Source: Ruminococcus sp. (GTDB lineage: Bacteria > Bacillota > Clostridia > Oscillospirales > Ruminococcaceae). Taken from it: a DNA stretch of 64,000 nt. Positions within the stretch are counted from its first letter, which is position 1. Each line of letters begins with the position of its first letter. The notes beneath the pieces are model-generated. The model searched no databases and was not told the origin of the DNA. It was given only the letters and a program-made list of their open reading frames with translations. The stretch spans positions 1-64,000 of the forward strand of contig NZ_JAFUAG010000044.1 in NCBI RefSeq assembly GCF_017464355.1, written 5' to 3'. Made by a program: the position numbers and the translations under genes. Positions 51,866 to 61,144 of the stretch are shown piece after piece.

Positions 51866-52828
51866 ATGTCAGAAACGATAATGAGCGTAAGCGGATTGAC
51901 CAAGCAGTATATGAAAAACACCGTGGTAAAGGGTGTTGATTTCAGAATACGCAAAGGCATGATATGCGGCCTGGTTGGCCCCAACGGCGCAGGCAAGACC
52001 ACTATCATGAAAATGCTGGGCGGCCTGGTCATACCTACCGAGGGCAGCATTGATATCTTCGGTGAAACAGAAGAAAAGGGGCTGGCGCATTCAAGGAGCC
52101 GCATGAGCTTCATGATAGAAACGCCCTATGCCAAGCAGAACATGACGGCCAAAGAAAACCTTGAAAAACTCAGGCTGCAAAAAGGCCTCCCCGATAAGGG
52201 CAGGATAGATGAGGTGCTCGACATAGTAGGCCTTTCCGACACTGGCAAAAAGACCGTCAAGAACTTTTCCCTGGGCATGAAGCAGCGCCTGGGCATAGCA
52301 GGGGCAATGCTGACAAAGCCCGAGATAATGGTGCTTGACGAACCTGTCAACGGCCTTGACCCCGAGGGTATAGTCGAGATACGAGAGCTGCTGCTTAAGC
52401 TCAACCGTGAGCAGCACGTTACCATACTCATCTCATCTCACCTGCTCAGCGAGCTTTCTCTCCTCTGTACCGACTACCTGTTTATCCGCCATGGTGAGAT
52501 AGTGCAGGACATCTCCGCAGAAGAACTTAGCCGTCAGTGCCATGAGTTCTACTGCATAAGCACCGACAAAAACGCACTCCTCCCCGCAGTGCTGGAGAAC
52601 AAGCTGGGCATAAAGGACTTCACCGTGCAGAAGGACGGAACGGTGCATATCTACGAGAAGACCAACGATATCAGGCTCATCTCAAAGACCCTTTTCGAGA
52701 ACGGCCTGATACCCACAGAGATACATATGCACGATGCAAATCTTGAAGAATACTATATGAAACTGGTAGGTGACGACGATGCAGAACAGAACAAAAGATC
52801 GGACAACAAAACTGATGATAAAAAGTAG
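51866..52828 (+). CDS. ABC transporter ATPase (BcrA/antibiotic-efflux type)
   Basis: 320 aa, AAAGGAG upstream. Walker A GPNGAGKTT, signature FSLGMKQRLGIA, Walker B MVLDEPVNGLDPEG, switch His in ISSHLL. The 80-residue C-terminal extension is usual in BcrA-like ATPases. Powers the permeases downstream. Confidence 0.93.
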   Translation: MSETIMSVSGLTKQYMKNTVVKGVDFRIRKGMICGLVGPNGAGKTTIMKMLGGLVIPTEGSIDIFGETEEKGLAHSRSRMSFMIETPYAKQNMTAKENLEKLRLQKGLPDKGRIDEVLDIVGLSDTGKKTVKNFSLGMKQRLGIAGAMLTKPEIMVLDEPVNGLDPEGIVEIRELLLKLNREQHVTILISSHLLSELSLLCTDYLFIRHGEIVQDISAEELSRQCHEFYCISTDKNALLPAVLENKLGIKDFTVQKDGTVHIYEKTNDIRLISKTLFENGLIPTEIHMHDANLEEYYMKLVGDDDAEQNKRSDNKTDDKK

Positions 52829-52958
52829 TGCAGCTGTACTTGCAGCACTGTTGGCAATGATGACAGCTGCAAGTCCCCGCACATATACATCAATACATCT
52901 CAGAAGCCTTATACCATGCGGGATATACGCAGAAAAGGCAGGTGGACTTTATGTATAA
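52779..52958 (+). CDS. Possible 59-aa peptide with a signal-like helix
   Basis: ATG at 52779 with AGGTGA upstream, inside the ATPase 3' end but in another frame. It reads a basic start, then SSAAVLAALLAMMTA and a short polar tail with one Cys. It fills the 120-nt gap between ATPase and permease and overlaps both, a pattern expected of a coupled small gene. Could be chance. Confidence 0.4.
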   Translation: MQNRTKDRTTKLMIKSSAAVLAALLAMMTAASPRTYTSIHLRSLIPCGIYAEKAGGLYV

Positions 52959-53742
52959 TGTAATAAAAGCCCAGTGCTATCAGCTGCTGCACAGCCTCAG
53001 CACCTATGTGGTGGCAGTGTTGGGTATCCTGTTCATGATACTTATGTGTGCTATAGATGATTTTGACAGCAACAGTATGTGCGGGGGCTATTTCGCCATG
53101 ATGACAAATGAGGCCGTAAGCTCGGCACTTTCCATGATAGTTATGGTGTACACCGCATTCATCTGTGCAGGGGATATGAAGGACAAGACCATAAACTATG
53201 AGGTCCTGACAGGCACAGGGCGCAGTGCTGTATACTTCGGAAGGATCATCACTGCGGTGGTGGTAAGTATCATCTGCCATATCCTGTTTCTCGTAGTTCC
53301 TCCCATGATAGTCACAGCTATATACGGCTGGGGAGGAACGATCCCTGTATCAGACTTTGTTCTGCGTATCGTATCGGCATTGTTCCCGCTGTTAAGGCTG
53401 ACTATGCTGTACGCATTCCTGAGCTTTATTTTCAAAAGCTCAGCTCTTGTCTGTGCGGCAGGCTATGTGCTGACTTTCCTGGAGGTAATATTATCTGTTA
53501 TGCTGCAGGAATTTTTCCCTGATACTGTGGTGCCTATGTATGTATTCTCGTTAAATGCCATCACTAAGCTGCTGGTACCCGCTAATTACGGCTTCGGCTT
53601 TGAAGATGGCAAGGACATCACAGTGGTAAAGGATCTGCTTCAGACCTCAACTGCTGTTCACGGCATGGCAGCAGGTTTGCTGGGCTGTGTGGTCTTCGGA
53701 ATACTGGGCTGCACTGTCTTTAAGAAGAAAGATATGGGGTGA
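52951..53742 (+). CDS. ABC-2 type permease subunit 1
   Basis: 263 aa; ATG at 52951 is 7 nt from AGGTGG. About six membrane helices; VLTGTGRSAVYFGRI after helix 2 is the usual BcrB-like pattern. Paired with the next gene, with which it shares length and layout. Confidence 0.85.
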   Translation: MYNVIKAQCYQLLHSLSTYVVAVLGILFMILMCAIDDFDSNSMCGGYFAMMTNEAVSSALSMIVMVYTAFICAGDMKDKTINYEVLTGTGRSAVYFGRIITAVVVSIICHILFLVVPPMIVTAIYGWGGTIPVSDFVLRIVSALFPLLRLTMLYAFLSFIFKSSALVCAAGYVLTFLEVILSVMLQEFFPDTVVPMYVFSLNAITKLLVPANYGFGFEDGKDITVVKDLLQTSTAVHGMAAGLLGCVVFGILGCTVFKKKDMG

Positions 53743-53746
53743 CGAC

Positions 53747-54535
53747 ATGAAGAATTTGATAAAAGCACAGATATATCAGATAACGCATACCAGGGTATAC
53801 CTCTGGGTCTTCATAATGGCAGTGATAATAGCCTCCATATTCGGTTTTTCAGAATACCTGAACGGTGCCGACAGCCTTAATGAGGGTGAGCTGCTGACCG
53901 CCTCTGACTATTTCACCAGATATGATATGTTGCCGGTACTGGCAATGGAATTCATGAGTTTCTTCTCCTGCTTTATCGCGGCGGAAGACTTCGGCGACAA
54001 GACCGCAAACTACGAACTCATGTCGGGAAGGCTGCGCTCACAGAGTTTTCTTGCAAGGGTCATCACCATTATCCTTGCAAACACCCTGCTTGGTCTTTTC
54101 ATGATGACCCTGCCCCTGCTGATATACACAGCAATAACAGGCTGGGGCGACAGCGTTACCGTTGCAACCGCCGCCCAAAGGATACTTCTCATGGTCTTTC
54201 CGTTTTTCAGGATATCCTGCTTTTTTACGCTGGCAGCCTTTATCATAAGGCGGCCGGGCATAGCCTTTATCGCCTGCTACGGTGCGATGAATTTGCCGTT
54301 ATTACTGCCTGTCAATAATGAGAGTACGGGCGTTATGCTTACATTATCGACCTCCCGCAAGCTGCTGCATTTTGATTACTGGGCGACCTTCGGTCTTGAG
54401 CGTGATGCTCAGGCGATATATGACCAGGGTCTGGACAGCGCATTCGTTATAAGGTGCATAATAGTTTCACTGGCAGTTGGTGCAGCTTATATCGGCCTGG
54501 CCTACAGCTATTTCCACAAGGACGACATCGAGTAA
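53747..54535 (+). CDS. ABC-2 type permease subunit 2
   Basis: 262 aa; ATG at 53747 after GGGGTGA, 4 nt from the previous stop. Six helices. ELMSGRLRSQSFLARVITII matches the first permease's EVLTGTGRSAVYFGRIITAV, so both come from one duplication and probably form a heterodimer. Confidence 0.85.
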   Translation: MKNLIKAQIYQITHTRVYLWVFIMAVIIASIFGFSEYLNGADSLNEGELLTASDYFTRYDMLPVLAMEFMSFFSCFIAAEDFGDKTANYELMSGRLRSQSFLARVITIILANTLLGLFMMTLPLLIYTAITGWGDSVTVATAAQRILLMVFPFFRISCFFTLAAFIIRRPGIAFIACYGAMNLPLLLPVNNESTGVMLTLSTSRKLLHFDYWATFGLERDAQAIYDQGLDSAFVIRCIIVSLAVGAAYIGLAYSYFHKDDIE

Positions 54536-54547
54536 GGGGGCGGCAGA

Positions 54548-56203
54548 ATGAATAAGCTAGAAACAATGGATATCACCATCATAGCAGTGCTGCCTGTTAT
54601 CAGCATAGTGCTGTGGTTCCTGGCAGGCTATTTTGAAAAGGTGAAAAGCTCCCGCTGGCGGCTGTGCTGGCTGGCACCTGCCTTGATCACCATGCTGCTT
54701 ACATACATAGCAGGCTTTGACAAGCTGATGATACCCGCATATCTTTCGGCGGCAGTGCTGCTGGCAGGCCTGTTAAGACCCGATATAAAGTCAAGGCGGA
54801 CAGCCTCTGCTGCTGCAGCGGTGCTGGCTATAGCGGCCTTGCCTGCCTGTCTGTTCGTAAAGGGCTACCACACGGCGGACTATGTCAAAGATTTCAAAAA
54901 AGGGTTTGCGGCCATTAAAGCACACTATGTCCTTTCAGAGCATAAGCAGATAGACTGGGACGCACTTTATGACAAATACCTGCCACGGTTCGAGAAAGCA
55001 AACGAAGAACACGACAAGGTACTCAACGAGATAGTCTGGAACAAGTTCTGCGCCGAGTTCCACGACCTCCATGTCTGCTATGCATCGGATAACGAAAATA
55101 TGAAGGCCGCCAATAAGCGTGCAGGGGGCAATGACTACGGTCTGGTAATAACCAAGCTGGCAGACGGCAGCTTTGCGGCAGTTCAGGTCGATGACAGCCT
55201 TAAGCCCCTGGGCATACACAACGGCACTCCTGTTATCAGCTGGAACGGTATGTCCCCCGATGAGGCAGACTCCCTTTCTGAACTGGCAGAGATGCAGAAC
55301 TACGGTGACGAGGACAACGCTGATTTCTACAAGGGCTTTTTTGCCGCAGGCACAGGGGGAGATACCTCCGAGATAGTATACCTTGACGACGACGGCACCG
55401 AGAAAAGAGCAGAATTGTCCAAATTATCGGACGATTATTACAGCCGCTTCGAGAAGGCCTATGACACTATAAATCAGGGGCTCAACAAGGGTCACATGAC
55501 CGTCACCAAGCTAAACGACACAACCGCCGTCCTGCGTGTAAAGACCATGAGCTTCGACAGCGTATCCGAGAAAGACAAGCACGCCTCCATGCAGAACGAG
55601 CTTCGTGAGAACATACTTGAAATGAAGTCACAGGGGGTGCGTGATATCGTCATAGATATCCGTGAGAACAACGGCGGTTCGGGAACTATGGTAAAAGCCA
55701 TAACCCAGCTGTTCGCCCCCGAGGGAGAGCAGTATTACGTCACCGATGCCTACTGGGACAGCGAGAAACATACCTACATATCCGAGGGTGAGGGCAAATG
55801 GAAAACAGGAAGCGATGTCACCTTTGAGGGCGAGAACATACTTGGCGATGAGGGCAGGATAGTGCTGCTGGTAACAGCCCATTCCGTCAGCGCCGCCGAC
55901 CACCTGACCCATGTGATGAGTTCTTTCGATAACACCACTGTCATGGGATTTACCGAGCCTTCAGGCTCAGCCCAGGGTGTTACACCTACCTATCTTGAAA
56001 GCGGGGTCTTCCAGTTCTCCGAGTCGCTCATGCTGAACAGGGACGGCAGTATCTTCATTGACAGCGGCACCGACTGGCAGTCGGAAAACGAACTGGACAT
56101 AAAAGTGCCCTACGACCAAAAGGCGCTTAAAGCTCTCTTCGATGACGGCGAAGACTACCTCATGGATCAGTGCCTTGATTATCTGGCAAACCTTGAAAGA
56201 TAG
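54548..56203 (+). CDS. Membrane-anchored S41-like peptidase
   Basis: 551 aa, GGGGGCGG upstream. Three or four N-terminal helices (to about 108), then an extracytoplasmic part. A PDZ-like stretch (VQVDDSLKPLGIHNGTPVIS) precedes the S41 core: VRDIVIDIRENNGGSG and a nucleophile in SVSAADHLTHVM; the catalytic Lys is not obvious. Last gene of the ABC operon. S41 enzymes cut exported proteins or peptides, so it may act on the transporter's substrate. Confidence 0.83.
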   Translation: MNKLETMDITIIAVLPVISIVLWFLAGYFEKVKSSRWRLCWLAPALITMLLTYIAGFDKLMIPAYLSAAVLLAGLLRPDIKSRRTASAAAAVLAIAALPACLFVKGYHTADYVKDFKKGFAAIKAHYVLSEHKQIDWDALYDKYLPRFEKANEEHDKVLNEIVWNKFCAEFHDLHVCYASDNENMKAANKRAGGNDYGLVITKLADGSFAAVQVDDSLKPLGIHNGTPVISWNGMSPDEADSLSELAEMQNYGDEDNADFYKGFFAAGTGGDTSEIVYLDDDGTEKRAELSKLSDDYYSRFEKAYDTINQGLNKGHMTVTKLNDTTAVLRVKTMSFDSVSEKDKHASMQNELRENILEMKSQGVRDIVIDIRENNGGSGTMVKAITQLFAPEGEQYYVTDAYWDSEKHTYISEGEGKWKTGSDVTFEGENILGDEGRIVLLVTAHSVSAADHLTHVMSSFDNTTVMGFTEPSGSAQGVTPTYLESGVFQFSESLMLNRDGSIFIDSGTDWQSENELDIKVPYDQKALKALFDDGEDYLMDQCLDYLANLER

Positions 56204-56214
56204 CTGACTTGAAC

Positions 56215-56257
56215 AAAAATACCCGAAAAACGGTGTTTCCGCTTTCGGGTATTTTTC
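56215..56257. terminator. Bidirectional terminator
   Basis: AAATACCCGAAA..TTTCGGGTATTT between convergent genes, with A and T runs on both sides. Confidence 0.9.
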
Positions 56258-56260
56258 ATA

Positions 56261-57055
56261 TCACTTTTCGCAGAACTCATACACCCTGTCGTAAAAGTCC
56301 TTTGCCTCCTCATAGGCTCCGTGGCCGAGACCCCTGTATATGTGCATCTCACTGTGGGGGATAAGCTTTTTCAGCTCGTGGTGGGCAGCGGTGCCTACGG
56401 TCTTGTCCTCATCTCCCGCCAGTATCAGGGTAGGGCAGGTGATGTCTTTCAGCTTGCCCCGCCCGTCATACCTCAGTATAGCCTTTGCATTTATCAGAAA
56501 TCTCTCCTTGTCAGCAGGCTTTATCAGCCTGGCGGAAAGCTTCAGCATGACACGGTTTTTCTTAAGATACCCCTTTGAATAGGTCTTCTCAGCAGTGTCC
56601 GTCATCAGGCGGGCATATTCACCCTTTTCCACCATATCTATCCAGCTGCTGACAGCTTTTGCGGCTGCGTCGCCCGCATAAGGGGCTGTCACTGCAAGTA
56701 TGAGCTTTTCCACCATATGCGGGTATCCTGACGCCATACACTGGGCTATCATTCCCCCCTGAGATACCCCCAGCACCGCAGCTTTCTCTATCCCCAGACT
56801 TTTCAGCGCCCTTATCTGGTCAGCCGCCATATCCTCTATGGAATATCCCTCGGGCATTTTGTTCTTCCTGCTGAATATATAGACGGTGTACTCCTTAATA
56901 AACCTCCTGTAGGGCGCCGACAGAAAAAGTGCCTTGCCTTTCACCGTAGCCATGCCGTCGGAAAGCCCCGGTATCGCCGCCAGAACTTTCTTCCCCTTGC
57001 CGAAGCTTGCATAGTACATCTCGGTATCATCAATAACAACACTGCCGTTTTTCAT
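56261..57055 (-). CDS. Alpha/beta hydrolase
   Basis: 264 aa. Nucleophile elbow GVSQGGM, acid in LAGDEDKTVG, and His in GLGHGAYEE. No signal peptide. Downstream of a TetR gene (15 nt gap), so probably controlled by it. Substrate unknown. Confidence 0.9.
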   Translation of the reverse strand: MKNGSVVIDDTEMYYASFGKGKKVLAAIPGLSDGMATVKGKALFLSAPYRRFIKEYTVYIFSRKNKMPEGYSIEDMAADQIRALKSLGIEKAAVLGVSQGGMIAQCMASGYPHMVEKLILAVTAPYAGDAAAKAVSSWIDMVEKGEYARLMTDTAEKTYSKGYLKKNRVMLKLSARLIKPADKERFLINAKAILRYDGRGKLKDITCPTLILAGDEDKTVGTAAHHELKKLIPHSEMHIYRGLGHGAYEEAKDFYDRVYEFCEK

Positions 57056-57070
57056 AGCTTTCTCCTTTTC

Positions 57071-57667
57071 TTAAAGACCGTTTTTCAGTATCTCCAGATA
57101 TCTTTCAAGACGTCCAAGGTACTCCTCTTTTAAAACTGCCGTGTCGCCCTCAGCCGAGAAATCTCTCTTGAAGCCCTCCAGCACCCAGCGTATGACCGTA
57201 AGTACCTCATCTCTGCCGTGCTTTATGCCGTCCATGTCGGTGTCTTCAAGTAAGGCCTCATACATCTTGTTCCTGCTGTCTTTGTATCTTTCGCAGAGCT
57301 TTTCATATATCCCGCCCCGTTCTGCTGACATGGCTATCATGAAACGCCCCTCTCTCGGGTGGTCGATGTACCAGCTTATCTCCGCCGATGAATAGGCAGT
57401 TATCTTTTCAAGCAGCCCCGCAGGAAGTCTGCCTGCTTTGGCCATATCTTCCCCCATTGCCGCAGATACAGTTTCTATCAGATAAAAATACAGGTCTTCC
57501 TTGTTCTCAAAATACTTGAAAAGGCTGCCCTTGCTGATACCGCAGCTTTTTACTATCCTGTTGGTGGAACTGTTCTCGTAGTCGTACAAGGCAAACTCCT
57601 CCAGCGCCGCATTTATCACCCGCTGTCTTTTTGCTTCTTCCAGTTCAAGAAAAACTTTCTTTGGCAT
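57071..57667 (-). CDS. TetR-family regulator
   Basis: 198 aa, AGGAGGTA upstream. HTH in the first 55 residues: INAALEEFALYDYENSSTNR and CGISKGSLFKYFENKEDLY. The C-terminal ligand domain is helical. A perfect operator-like palindrome lies at its promoter start site, so it likely represses itself and the hydrolase. Confidence 0.93.
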   Translation of the reverse strand: MPKKVFLELEEAKRQRVINAALEEFALYDYENSSTNRIVKSCGISKGSLFKYFENKEDLYFYLIETVSAAMGEDMAKAGRLPAGLLEKITAYSSAEISWYIDHPREGRFMIAMSAERGGIYEKLCERYKDSRNKMYEALLEDTDMDGIKHGRDEVLTVIRWVLEGFKRDFSAEGDTAVLKEEYLGRLERYLEILKNGL

Positions 57668-57684
57668 AAGTACCTCCTTTGGCT

Positions 57685-57740
57685 ACCAGTGACCACCTGG
57701 TCACTGGTGACAGTATACACCATATCCCTCCGTTTGTCAA
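57685..57740 (-). promoter_or_regulatory. TetR promoter and 24-bp operator palindrome
   Basis: On the minus strand TTGACA (57735-57740), 17 bp, TATACT (57712-57717). ACCAGTGACCA-CC-TGGTCACTGGT (57685-57708) is a perfect palindrome lying just past the -10, over the start site. Confidence 0.92.
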
Positions 57741-57910
57741 GGGGGTCATCACGGAAATACCAGTATTCTCCGCGGGCTTGCAAAAGAGAGGATAATGTGG
57801 TAAAATAAAAACAAAAAATATTTTTATTTTTTAAAGACTTTTTAATCGTTGCCGTGTTATCCTTAAGCTAATGTAAGACAGAAAAACTGACATCGGCAGA
57901 GGTGCGTATC

Positions 57911-60376
57911 ATGTATTTAAAAATGCTGAAAAGCGAGCTGAAAACCAATAAGGGACTTAATGCAGTGCTGTTTGTGTTCATAGCCATATCAGCAGTGCTT
58001 ATGTTCGTCAGCGCAGTGCAGATATTTTCATTCTTCCTTTCAAATGAAGCTACATATCAGCGCTGTAATATGGTCGATCTTTGTTTCATCATCGAATCCC
58101 GCGAATATAAGATAGACGCACGCCGCAAGGCCTCGGAAAATACCTTTGATGAAGAGGGATATATCAAAGACTTTGAACGTGTGGATATGCTGCATTTCCT
58201 TGTTGATCAGCTGGACTTTGATAATATTGAAGAGAAGAGCAGCAGTGCGCTGGACGGCAAGATCATCTTTCTGACAGATATGCCAAAGAAATATGATCTT
58301 CTCCGCGATGAGAATGATAACGCCTTTGAAGTGCCCAGCGGCTGTATCGCCCTGCCTACTTCTGTCAAGGCCACCGAAGCTGTCGATGTGGGCGATAAGG
58401 TCAGGGTAACTACCGAAATGGGCAATGTATACGAATTGACTGTCTGCGGATTTTTCAAAGAGTCTATCAGCTACTCGTGGCTGAGAAGATTTGTCATCTC
58501 AGATGAAGACCTTGCAGTGCTGGCAAAGGATTGCCATTATGTGTCAGACCTCTATCAGATCAATGTTGACAAGGATAAGTTTTTAAGCTCATCTTCATCA
58601 GGATCGGATATCTCAGATGTCCTCACCGAAAAACTCAGGGAAAATGGTATAGAACCCTACCAGACCATATACCAGGGCCTTGAGGACAACAGTATAATGA
58701 TGCTGATACTCTCTGTTTTCCTGACCATGATAAGCGTGTTCATGATACTTATAATCCTCATGACCATACGCTTCACCATGATCGCAGCCCTGAAGGAAGA
58801 GGAAAAAGAGATAGGTATGCTCCGTGCTATCGGTGCTGAATCAAGAGGGCTCAGGTGGCTGTTCATCACCAAGTATGTGGGCTTCTCGGTGGTCGGCGGA
58901 ATTATCGGCGTCATAGCAGGTCCCATAGTTTCAAGGATAGTGCTGAAGCTTTTCAGCCCCAACACCGTTATGCCATCGGTGGCAGAGATGCTCCTCTGCG
59001 GCATACCTGCGGTGTGTCTTATCTCAGGGGTGATGATACTTTTCTCCCTGAGCGTCATGAGGCGCATAAACAGGATATCCGTCATAGATGCCATACACGG
59101 CGAAAACCACGGCGAGCGCTTTGGCAGCAGTGAGGTCATGTTCCTCTACAAGCGCAGAAAAATGCCCGTGCCGCTTTACCTTGCCCTGTCGGATATAGCC
59201 AAGCGTTTCAAGCGATATCTATTCCTGCTCATAGCCTATGTGCTTGGAGTCAGCATAATGCTCATAACCGTTAACCTGAGAAACTCGGTCATCAGCGAAA
59301 GATTTCTCTGCTACTCCCAGATGTATGCCTTCGATTTTGATATCGAGCTTGATGACCCCGTACTGCGCAAGGAAATGATCAAGCGCGCCAAGCGTGAAGG
59401 TGTGACTATCTTCCATATAATAGATGAAGAGCTTAAGGCCGCAGGCTTACCCGTCCACTTCGATTTCTGCAATTCTGCCAGCGGTATAATCACCATAGAT
59501 GAAGACCCCACAGATGATATCACCCTGGGACTGAACTATTCTGTTTTAGGAAATATCAAAGACCTTGACTGCTATACCTACCGCGAGGGCGGCAAGCCCG
59601 TCAAGAAAAACGAGATAGCCATGAGCTATTTTACAGCCAACAAGTACGGCTTGAAAATAGGTGATACCATATCGGTCGATATAGCAGAAGCAAGCATAGA
59701 TGATCCGAAAGGTGAGTATGTTACACACCAGATGGTCATCACTGGCTTTATAGATGCCGTCGAGGATAACGGCGGAATGAGATTTATTCTTCTTTCCCCT
59801 GAATATGAACTGCCTGACACAGGCTCATATGAATGGCTGGCCTCCAGGATAGATGCCCCCGACAGCGAAAAGGATGAGGTCGTGGAGCAGATAAAGGAGC
59901 TGTTCCCCGGGTGTACTGTAAGGAACGGAACTGAAGTAGCCAGATATCAGCTGGCTGAGTACGACAGTATATTCGCCATGCTGGAATATGTCATGGGCGG
60001 TACGGTCATATTCATCACAGTGCTTATGACTTACCTCTACCTGAACATTTTCATAGCCGAGGAGACCCGCGAGATAGCACTGCTGAAAAGCCTGGGTTTC
60101 ACCGACGGTTCTGTGCGGGCATGGCAGCTCATAAGGCTCATGGTGCTGACGGGCTCGGCTATCATCATAGCTATAATATTTGTAAAAACAGCAGGCACAG
60201 TGTTCATACGCAAGCTGTTCGAGCTGGTGCCCCTTTCGGGATTTTCGTTCCTGCCCGAGTATCTGTTCAGCTTCGGGCTGATACCGCTGGCAGCTTTCAT
60301 GACAGTGGGCATAACAACGCTGCTCAGGCTTACTACCATAGGCAGGATAAGCGTCAGCAGGATAAATGAGGAGTAA
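57911..60376 (+). CDS. FtsX-like ABC permease, two-domain
   Basis: 821 aa; ATG at 57911 is 8 nt from AGAGG. TM1 near 18-40, an outer domain, FtsX domain 1 (about 260-390, with KEEEKEIGMLRAIGAESRGL), a central helix near 435-455, a second outer domain, FtsX domain 2 (about 690-805, with ETREIALLKSLGFTDGSVRA). Like MacB/BceB-type exporters or lipoprotein movers. The ATPase follows 8 nt later. Confidence 0.9.
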   Translation: MYLKMLKSELKTNKGLNAVLFVFIAISAVLMFVSAVQIFSFFLSNEATYQRCNMVDLCFIIESREYKIDARRKASENTFDEEGYIKDFERVDMLHFLVDQLDFDNIEEKSSSALDGKIIFLTDMPKKYDLLRDENDNAFEVPSGCIALPTSVKATEAVDVGDKVRVTTEMGNVYELTVCGFFKESISYSWLRRFVISDEDLAVLAKDCHYVSDLYQINVDKDKFLSSSSSGSDISDVLTEKLRENGIEPYQTIYQGLEDNSIMMLILSVFLTMISVFMILIILMTIRFTMIAALKEEEKEIGMLRAIGAESRGLRWLFITKYVGFSVVGGIIGVIAGPIVSRIVLKLFSPNTVMPSVAEMLLCGIPAVCLISGVMILFSLSVMRRINRISVIDAIHGENHGERFGSSEVMFLYKRRKMPVPLYLALSDIAKRFKRYLFLLIAYVLGVSIMLITVNLRNSVISERFLCYSQMYAFDFDIELDDPVLRKEMIKRAKREGVTIFHIIDEELKAAGLPVHFDFCNSASGIITIDEDPTDDITLGLNYSVLGNIKDLDCYTYREGGKPVKKNEIAMSYFTANKYGLKIGDTISVDIAEASIDDPKGEYVTHQMVITGFIDAVEDNGGMRFILLSPEYELPDTGSYEWLASRIDAPDSEKDEVVEQIKELFPGCTVRNGTEVARYQLAEYDSIFAMLEYVMGGTVIFITVLMTYLYLNIFIAEETREIALLKSLGFTDGSVRAWQLIRLMVLTGSAIIIAIIFVKTAGTVFIRKLFELVPLSGFSFLPEYLFSFGLIPLAAFMTVGITTLLRLTTIGRISVSRINEE

Positions 60377-60384
60377 GGTGACAT

Positions 60385-61143
60385 ATGGAAAAGCTACTTA
60401 AAGTTAACAGCCTCTGCAAGACTTATATACTCAAAGGCAGCAGCAACAACGTGCTTCGCAATGTGGATCTGGAAATTGAGGCAGGGGAGTTCGTGTGCGT
60501 TATGGGACCCAGCGGCAGCGGCAAATCCACACTGCTGTACACCGTCAGCGGAATGGATGTCATGACCTCGGGAAGTGTCATCTTTGACGGCAAGGATATC
60601 TCAAAGCTTGATAAAAAAGAACTTGCCGCCCTCCGCCTGAATGAAATGGGCTTCATCTTCCAGCAAATGTATATGCTGAAAAAGCTGTGTATCCTTGATA
60701 ACATACTGCTCCCGGGCTTTCAGTCAGGGGCAGACAGAAAGGCCGTGCGTGAAAGGGCAGAAGAACTCATGCGCAGGCTTGATATCATCGACTGCGCCGA
60801 ACGTGAGATCACCGAGGTCTCAGGGGGACAGCTGCAGCGTGCCTGCCTGTGCAGGGCGCTGATAAACGACCCCAAGATGATATTCGCTGATGAGCCCACA
60901 GGTGCCCTTAACTCCAGGGCGGCAGAGGAAGTTATGCATGAACTTACAGAGGCCAACCGCCGCGGCACCACAGTGCTGATGATAACCCACAGCGTCAGGG
61001 TGGCAGCCCAGTGCGGGAGAGTGCTGTACCTTATGGACGGCGATATCCAGGGCGAGCTGGAGCTGGGGACTCTTGAAAACGAGAGCGAGCTTCCCGCAAG
61101 AGAAAGAAAGCTGAACAACTGGCTTATGGACAGGGGCTGGTAA
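60385..61143 (+). CDS. ABC transporter ATPase (LolD/MacB/BceA type)
   Basis: 252 aa. Walker A GPSGSGKST, Q-loop FIFQQMYML, signature EVSGGQLQRACLCRAL, Walker B MIFADEPTGALNS, His in MITHSV. Partner of the preceding permease. Confidence 0.95.
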   Translation: MEKLLKVNSLCKTYILKGSSNNVLRNVDLEIEAGEFVCVMGPSGSGKSTLLYTVSGMDVMTSGSVIFDGKDISKLDKKELAALRLNEMGFIFQQMYMLKKLCILDNILLPGFQSGADRKAVRERAEELMRRLDIIDCAEREITEVSGGQLQRACLCRALINDPKMIFADEPTGALNSRAAEEVMHELTEANRRGTTVLMITHSVRVAAQCGRVLYLMDGDIQGELELGTLENESELPARERKLNNWLMDRGW

Positions 61144-61144
61144 T

